Shown here: positions 59,083 to 64,000 of the stretch, piece after piece
Layout: each line of letters begins with the position of its first letter
Position numbering within the stretch: the first letter of the stretch is position 1
Assembly: GCA_963676655.2 (NCBI GenBank)
Contig: CAXXKX010000002.1
Location: 124,001 to 188,000 of the forward strand
Direction: 5' to 3'
DNA length: 64,000 nucleotides
DNA from: G963676655 sp963676655
GTDB taxonomy: Bacteria > Verrucomicrobiota > Lentisphaeria > Victivallales > Victivallaceae
Notes under the pieces: generated by a model
Databases searched by the model: none
What the model saw: the letters and a program-made list of their open reading frames with translations, nothing else
Told to the model about the DNA's origin: nothing
Program-made: the position numbers and the translations under genes

Positions 59083-60420
59083 TCAATCAACCGGCTTTTT
59101 CAGGTTCTCCAAAGATTCTTTGATCAACTGTTCCGCCGTATCCTGATGCGGTCCGCCGTTCTGGACCGGCAGTATTTCATAGCCGCCCTGATTGTAGCAA
59201 TCAGGCATACAGACATAACCGCATTCGCCCATTCCCAGGGCCGCAACCATGGTATGTTCAAAAGGTGAACCAGCTTTTATTGACAAACCGATTTCAGTGA
59301 ACGGTTCTCCGGGAAGTGAGGTAATTGCCAGAGCCTTGTCGAATTTGATGGTTACCAACTGGAATACCCGGGTTTTTCCTGAACAGTGTTCTTTGAAGTT
59401 AAGTAACTGTTCCGCAAAGAATCTTGCAACCAGGCCATCGCCCGCCGCGAGATCTTCACTTGTCAAATCGCCGTCGGAAGAAAGCCCCTCGGTTTTACTC
59501 ATTACCTCATCGGCCTTATCCGCCTGCTCATCTGAAATGTTCTGGAATGCGATATCGACATCCCGGATATCGGCTGACACAGAGGAAATTTCCAGTTCTT
59601 CCAGAGAGTTCAGCATTTCGCATACAGTGACGGCGTAACCTTCGCCGATCCGGCATGCTTCCTGATAACCGGTCTGGTTCATTTTGGTGGACACGTCAAA
59701 GTGATTTATATTGCCTGAACAGCCGACTAAAGTAAGGACCGGGACATCGTATCCCACTTTACTTTGCACCGCTTTTTCCAAGCGTCCGGGCCAGTCGGCG
59801 GATACAAGATCGCCGCCGATAGTATCGGTATGATTGACGATGTTTGCGACCAGGGCGACAATCCGGTCACTCTGTTTTATTGCCAGGATACTGACTTCGT
59901 CGTCAACCGGGCCTTCCGGTTCCACGATATTCGGATTCATTTTGCCCGGGTTGGTTACGACCGTACCGTCCGTCATCCAGTAGCGACGATTAAACGCGTA
60001 CGGATTATTGTTGACGGAGGCAAACGAGATTGAACTTGCCTGAAGATTGCTCGCGGCCCTGCAGATAGCCTGTACACTTTGCCCGACCGTGAAATCGGCG
60101 TATTCCTCGTTCCGGTCATGTCCGCACAATTCCACCGTATAAGGCCCGGTATGGGTATGTGTGGCGCTGAAAATCAGGTTGTAGGCGAAGTCAATTCCGA
60201 GTTCGATCAGTTGGCAGCGAATATCCGCGATCATCTGACGGGAAACGAAGCACAGGTCGTAAGTGACCAGGCCGGTGATGACATTGTCGCATTCAAAGAG
60301 CAGAACCCGAACGAAGAGTTCGTCAAGTACTCCCTGATTGGGACGCAGATTGAAATAGCCGCAAAGCGGAGCCCCGATTTCCGGGGTGATCACTTCACGG
60401 GCAAATCCGGTCTTCAGCAT
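59083..60420 (-). CDS. Neutral/alkaline ceramidase-like protein
   Basis: 445 aa. The N-terminus MLKTGFAREVITPEIGAPLCGY and the motif FSATHTHTGPY (about 87-97) with the metal-binding histidines match the neutral ceramidase N-terminal domain; NHTDTIGGDLVSADWPG and GCSGNINHFD are later family motifs. It lacks the signal peptide of secreted ceramidases and is shorter than them (about 650 aa), so it may be one of the many bacterial relatives that act on another amide or sugar substrate. It overlaps the preceding gene by 7 nt, so the two are translationally coupled. Confidence 0.85.
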   Translation of the reverse strand: MLKTGFAREVITPEIGAPLCGYFNLRPNQGVLDELFVRVLLFECDNVITGLVTYDLCFVSRQMIADIRCQLIELGIDFAYNLIFSATHTHTGPYTVELCGHDRNEEYADFTVGQSVQAICRAASNLQASSISFASVNNNPYAFNRRYWMTDGTVVTNPGKMNPNIVEPEGPVDDEVSILAIKQSDRIVALVANIVNHTDTIGGDLVSADWPGRLEKAVQSKVGYDVPVLTLVGCSGNINHFDVSTKMNQTGYQEACRIGEGYAVTVCEMLNSLEELEISSVSADIRDVDIAFQNISDEQADKADEVMSKTEGLSSDGDLTSEDLAAGDGLVARFFAEQLLNFKEHCSGKTRVFQLVTIKFDKALAITSLPGEPFTEIGLSIKAGSPFEHTMVAALGMGECGYVCMPDCYNQGGYEILPVQNGGPHQDTAEQLIKESLENLKKPVD

Positions 60421-61493
60421 GCATTGCCTCCGATTTTTATGATTTTTCCGTTATTGCGAGCCGATTCATGACAGGCTGCAACCAGTTCCAGGTTGTGAAC
60501 CGCGTCACAGCCGGATAACGGTTTGCCGTCGATGATCGATTGAGCATGTTCAGTAACAATTCCCTGATATATATTGACAATTTGATCAGGTTTAATTGAT
60601 TCCTGACTTGAAAATTTATCCAGTTCGAGACGGACCGGAACCGGCTCGTCATCATAACCGGACAGCTGGAACAACGTGGCATAGCCGCGAAGAACCGCAT
60701 CCGAACCATAGATTTCATAACCCAGGTTAGACAAGGTTCCGCCGAGGCCGCCGCGATATTCACAAAATGCGGCGTTGGCTGATGCGGTGATTCCGTTAGC
60801 CAGTTTAAACCTGACATAAGCGCCGTCTTCCACTTTGATCGGCATGACTTTGGGATAATAGACGCAGCAGACTTCTTCGATAGTTGAATCGAAAATGTAT
60901 TCAGCCATATACATTGCATGACTGGCTACGTCTCCGATCGGACCGCCGACTTCATCCCAGTTGGAACAACGCCAGGTGCTTGCTTCAGCTTCATCGTAAC
61001 CATAAGCAAACTCCATGTGGAAGCAACCGTCATTAACAGTGCCCAGCGCGCCTTCCGCGACCATTTCTCGAGCTTTCTTATTATAAGAGTTCTTGGTCAT
61101 CATGTGATCGACGGTCAGACTCAAACCTTTTTCTTTCGCCAGTGCAGTCAATTTGGCAGCGTCTTCCACAGTGGTGGCGATTGGTTTTTCAACGATCACG
61201 GCTTTGCCGGCTTCCAGCGCCGCGGTTGCGAGTTGTGCGTGAGTCAAGTTGTTGGTGGCGACGAATACCGCCTGAATCTGGTCGTCAGCCAGCATCGCTT
61301 CGGCGTTTTCGTACCATTTTAAACCGAGCGCTTCCGCCGCTTCTTTGCGGGCAGGGTTAATGTCGGTTGCGCCGATAAGCTCGGCATTATGCAAGGGGGA
61401 AAAGCGTGCTTTGTCACAGGCAAAACCTTCTTTTGCGATCCGGTTTTCCGCGATTCCGCCAAAGCCGATAAGTCCGTATTTTATTTTGCTCAT
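60414..61493 (-). CDS. Gfo/Idh/MocA family oxidoreductase
   Basis: 359 aa from the ATG at 61493 (AAGGA 9 nt upstream); an earlier start at 61535 is unneeded. The Rossmann fold is at the N-terminus (KYGLIGFGGIAENRI, then GATDINPARKEAAEAL). The hallmark EKPIATTVEDAAKLTALAK carries the conserved E-K-P. The C-terminal half shows the beta-sheet domain typical of the family (GAYVRFKLANGITASANAAF). It is an NAD(P)-dependent sugar or inositol-like dehydrogenase; the substrate cannot be told. It is the second gene of the DegT-Gfo/Idh-ceramidase-like operon. Confidence 0.92.
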   Translation of the reverse strand: MSKIKYGLIGFGGIAENRIAKEGFACDKARFSPLHNAELIGATDINPARKEAAEALGLKWYENAEAMLADDQIQAVFVATNNLTHAQLATAALEAGKAVIVEKPIATTVEDAAKLTALAKEKGLSLTVDHMMTKNSYNKKAREMVAEGALGTVNDGCFHMEFAYGYDEAEASTWRCSNWDEVGGPIGDVASHAMYMAEYIFDSTIEEVCCVYYPKVMPIKVEDGAYVRFKLANGITASANAAFCEYRGGLGGTLSNLGYEIYGSDAVLRGYATLFQLSGYDDEPVPVRLELDKFSSQESIKPDQIVNIYQGIVTEHAQSIIDGKPLSGCDAVHNLELVAACHESARNNGKIIKIGGNAC

Positions 61494-61612
61494 TATAAAA
61501 TTCCTTATTCCTAATGCGGTCATGCATATTTCCATATTGTTTTATAGACTTTGATTCAAGCTTAGTGACCGCGATTGATTATGATGATTATTGATGCAAC
61601 AATAACTTAAAT

Positions 61613-61648
61613 AAAAAGGCGCTCCAGGTGTTCGCCCGGAAACGCCTT
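61613..61648 (-). terminator. Intrinsic terminator-like hairpin between the DegT and Gfo/Idh genes
   Basis: On the minus strand the stem AAGGCG (61648-61643) pairs with CGCCTT (61621-61616), with an inner G/C-rich stem, followed by a run of T. It lies 27 bp behind the DegT gene and before the Gfo/Idh gene, so it may reduce rather than stop read-through. Confidence 0.7.
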
Positions 61649-61674
61649 GTTTTTAATATATACCGTAAAACGGA

Positions 61675-62934
61675 TTATTTCATCATTGCGTCAGCAACTT
61701 TTTTGAAGGCGTCAACACAGGCTTGCATCTGCTCGGCTGAATAAACCGGATGCGGGAAGAAGCTCATTGTGCGTTTTGCCAGCCACTGGGCTTTTTTGCA
61801 GTCAAACTGGGAATAATCGATTTTGCGGGCTTTCGGATCTTTGAACGGATACTGGGCCGTACCGAATCCGATATTGTCCTGATAGGCCTGTTCCTGATAC
61901 ATTTCCGGCCACTGAACGCCATAACACGGAACGCCTTCGGCTCCGATTGCACTATAAAATTCTTTGACGGAGCATTTCAATTTGTCTGCATCCAGAACCA
62001 TCGGAACCCACCAGAAAGCATTCTGACGATCTTCGGTATCGACCGGCAGTTCCAGGATCAGCGGATGCCCTTTAAGTCCGTCCATGACGATCTTGGCGTT
62101 GCGTTTGCGGTTGGCCAGGTTCCATGAGTCGAAGCGTTCCAGTTCGCACAGCCCGATCTGGCTCTGCATTTCGGTCATGCGGAAGTTGAAACCAACGCGC
62201 TTATGGATATACATCAGTTTGCCTTCCATTTCCAGCAGGTTCAGACGTTCCTTGACGTCATAGCCATGGTCACGGAATGAACGGCATTCCCAGGCCAGAT
62301 CTTCGTCATCGGTGACAACCATGCCGCCTTCGCCGCCGGTGGTGAAATGTTTGCTCTGACAGAAGCTGAAACAGCCGATATCGCCGACAGTTCCGGCTTT
62401 TTTGCCTTTGTAGACGCCGCCGAAGCATTGGGCACAGTCTTCAATGACTTTTAAATTGTGTTTTTTGGCGATAGCCAGAATCGGGTCCATATCAGCGACG
62501 ACACCATACAGGTGAACAACGATGACAGCTTTGGTACGTTCGTTGATCAGGGGTTCGATTTGGGCCGGATCAATGGTGTGATCGCTCAAGACATCAGCAA
62601 AGACGGGCAAGGCGCCTGCCTGCAGAACGCAGAATGATGATGCGATAAATGAATAGCTCGGACAAATGACTTCATCGCCGGGGCCGATATTCATTGACGC
62701 GATAGCGGTATGCAGAGCCGCGGTACCGTTTGATACGCTGATTGCCTGTTTGGCGCCGATCCATTCGGCCCAGGCTTTTTCAAATTTAGCGCCGATCGGG
62801 CCGGTCCAGTAATTGACGCGTCCGCTGCGCAAAGGTTCCATTGCTTTCTGGATGGTTGATTCTTCAAAAGATGGCCACATCGGGAATTCCCCGTCGTACA
62901 CTTTTGATCCGCCGTTAATTGCTAATTCGCTCAT
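61675..62934 (-). CDS. DegT/DnrJ/EryC1/StrS aminotransferase
   Basis: 419 aa. The PLP-binding lysine is in CFSFCQSKHFTTGGEGG (about 220), with SNGTAALHTAI and VICPSYSFIASS around the cofactor site, and the aspartate in VIEDCAQ. These motifs are diagnostic of sugar aminotransferases. The enzyme would transaminate a ketosugar nucleotide or a related substrate in the cytoplasm. It is the first gene of the operon. The combination with Gfo/Idh fits a pathway in which a sugar hydroxyl is oxidised to a ketone and then aminated (known for aminosugar synthesis; here inferred). Confidence 0.92.
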   Translation of the reverse strand: MSELAINGGSKVYDGEFPMWPSFEESTIQKAMEPLRSGRVNYWTGPIGAKFEKAWAEWIGAKQAISVSNGTAALHTAIASMNIGPGDEVICPSYSFIASSFCVLQAGALPVFADVLSDHTIDPAQIEPLINERTKAVIVVHLYGVVADMDPILAIAKKHNLKVIEDCAQCFGGVYKGKKAGTVGDIGCFSFCQSKHFTTGGEGGMVVTDDEDLAWECRSFRDHGYDVKERLNLLEMEGKLMYIHKRVGFNFRMTEMQSQIGLCELERFDSWNLANRKRNAKIVMDGLKGHPLILELPVDTEDRQNAFWWVPMVLDADKLKCSVKEFYSAIGAEGVPCYGVQWPEMYQEQAYQDNIGFGTAQYPFKDPKARKIDYSQFDCKKAQWLAKRTMSFFPHPVYSAEQMQACVDAFKKVADAMMK

Positions 62935-63042
62935 GATTTAACCTTTCTTGCTGTGGTTTAATTATCAGATATATTTAACTTAATGGAAGTTTTCTATTAT
63001 TCCAGTCCCAAAACAAAAAAAATCGCTTTTTTTTTAATATTC

Positions 63043-63071
63043 TTGCTAAAAGCGGGTCCAGGTACTATTAT
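63043..63071 (+). promoter_or_regulatory. Sigma70-type promoter of the UV endonuclease gene
   Basis: TTGCTA, 17-bp spacer, TATTAT, about 26 bp upstream of the start at 63097. Confidence 0.6.
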
Positions 63072-63096
63072 TATTGAATAATATCAAGGAGCAATA

Positions 63097-64000
63097 ATGA
63101 TAAGATTTGGACTATGTTGCATTTTCAAGGCGCAGCCGATAAAGTTCCGGCAGACGACGGCGCGGGTATTGCGTAAATATGATCGTATTGAGCAATTGGC
63201 CCGATTGTCTGAGCTTGCCTTGCACAATGCCTCGTCTCTCTTGAAAGCGCTTGAATTTGTTCGGGAAAATGATATTGGCGCTTTCAGGGTACTTTCGCAA
63301 ATCCTGCCTTTATATACCCAGCCGGAGGTCGGGTATACTTTAAATGACCTTCCGGCTGCTCAGGAAATTAAATCAAAATATGCCGATGCACAAGATTTCG
63401 TCCAAAAATATGACATCCGTTTGAGTTTTCACCCTGACCAGTTCGTTGTTTTGTCTTCACCAAATCCGCAGGTGGTGGAAAACTCGATTAGAGAACTGGC
63501 CTATCAATGTGAAGTTTCGGAACTGATCGGGGCGGAAAGCGTCAACATTCACCTTGGCGGAGTCTATGGCAGCAAATCAGAAGCCATCAAGCGCTTTAAG
63601 CGGGTATATAAATCACTGCCAGTGGTTGTCAAAAAACACTTGACGCTGGAAAACGATGATATTTCATATTCGGTTGAAGATTTGTATCCGTTGTGTATTG
63701 AGCTTGGTATTCCACTGGTCTACGACGTGCATCATCATCGTTGCAACCCTGACGGGTTAAGTGTTGCGGAGGCAACCGAAAAAAGTATAGCAACCTGGGA
63801 TGCTTTAGGGCGCGAACCGCATTTTCATATTTCATCCCCTAAAAATGGCTGGAACAACGGTACGCCGCGACCTCACAGTGATTATATCGATTTGAATGAT
63901 TTTCCGGTTTGCTGGCGTGATTTGGACCGGAAAGTGACGATTGATATCGAGGCAAAAGCTAAAGAACTGGCGATTGCGGCGCTCCAAAAAGAGCTGCTTG
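63097..64000 (+). CDS. uvsE: UV damage endonuclease, partial (C-terminus outside window)
   Basis: 301 complete codons from the ATG at 63097 (AAGGA at 63086-63090) with no stop before the window edge. The N-terminus MIRFGLCCIFKAQPIKFRQT and the metal-site motifs LSFHPDQFVVLSSPNP, SVNIHLGGVYG, LTLENDD and VYDVHHHRCNP match the UvdE/UvsE family (TIM-barrel, metal-dependent). The enzyme nicks DNA 5' to cyclobutane dimers and 6-4 photoproducts. It is transcribed alone here; what follows is unknown. Confidence 0.92.
   Translation, partial: MIRFGLCCIFKAQPIKFRQTTARVLRKYDRIEQLARLSELALHNASSLLKALEFVRENDIGAFRVLSQILPLYTQPEVGYTLNDLPAAQEIKSKYADAQDFVQKYDIRLSFHPDQFVVLSSPNPQVVENSIRELAYQCEVSELIGAESVNIHLGGVYGSKSEAIKRFKRVYKSLPVVVKKHLTLENDDISYSVEDLYPLCIELGIPLVYDVHHHRCNPDGLSVAEATEKSIATWDALGREPHFHISSPKNGWNNGTPRPHSDYIDLNDFPVCWRDLDRKVTIDIEAKAKELAIAALQKELL

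Noticed and set aside
1..64000. tRNA, rRNA, transposase, integrase, reverse transcriptase or replication origin
   Set aside because: None was recognised when reading the gaps and proteins; a tRNA or RNA-family search could still find weak cases.

Overview
The window most likely comes from a member of the Lentisphaerota (Victivallales-like, PVC superphylum). This is inferred from family content, not from a marker tree. The evidence is pseudopilins with an FTLIELLVV-type N-terminus preceded by a basic or polar residue, secreted CBM9/LamG/glycosidase proteins placed next to those pseudopilins, a Ser/Thr kinase fused to an FGE-sulfatase domain, and gene-free stretches filled with small hairpin repeats. 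No rRNA, tRNA, CRISPR array, transposase, integrase or reverse transcriptase was recognised.

Layout. 1-5.96 kb (minus strand): a glycan-utilisation locus made of an autoregulated GntR/LacI-type regulator, an H-X-DG type pseudopilin and a very large secreted LamG/CBM9/hydrolase-like protein that runs off the left edge. 6.4-8.5 kb: membrane Ser/Thr kinase with a C-terminal FGE-sulfatase domain, followed by about 0.8 kb of hairpin repeats. 9.3-13.4 kb: D-aminoacylase-like hydrolase, two small hypothetical genes and a GNAT acetyltransferase, several with clear sigma70-type promoters. 13.4-21.7 kb: a pseudopilin operon in gspG-H-I-J-K order whose K-like protein is giant (1039 aa), flanked on both sides by repeat DNA. 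21.7-35.4 kb: mostly housekeeping genes (ilvD, rsmG, gluQ, rodZ-like, ftsK, a cupin-like and a DUF4105-like gene, and a tightly overlapping leuB / WaaP-like kinase / lipoate ligase / rnc / GNAT operon). 35.8-37.9 kb: a three-gene zinc-ribbon cluster (DUF2089-like, PspC, SHOCT-like membrane protein) interrupted by a 195-bp tandem duplication.

38-52.8 kb: Sel1-repeat protein, a secreted TIM-barrel-like protein, a MITE-like element, a nucleotidyltransferase-like protein, then a second glycan locus. Its order on the minus strand is GntR regulator, pseudopilin, CBM9 protein, GH42-like protein, unknown secreted protein and GH95-like fucosidase, with a sialate O-acetylesterase-type SGNH enzyme behind the regulator. 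The regulator-pseudopilin-CBM9 order is the same as in the first locus. 52.9-55.9 kb: an AT-rich accessory stretch with Fic, SUKH (SMI1/KNR4) and small unknown proteins between diverged direct repeats. 56-59 kb: TPR protein plus a low-complexity membrane protein, ended by strong terminators. 59-63 kb (minus strand): DegT aminotransferase, Gfo/Idh/MocA oxidoreductase and neutral-ceramidase-like protein in one operon. 63.1 kb to the end: UV damage endonuclease, cut by the window edge.

Main points of interest: two matching regulator-pseudopilin-glycan-binding loci; absence of the canonical Gly(-1) at every type IV pilin-like cleavage site seen here; a stand-alone GHIJK operon with a Ca-binding-type giant K; a family of intergenic hairpins that nearly all have 3-nt loops; a possible diversity-generating-retroelement variable region at the end of the kinase-FGE gene; and a MITE-like element with a collapsed copy at the end of gluQ.
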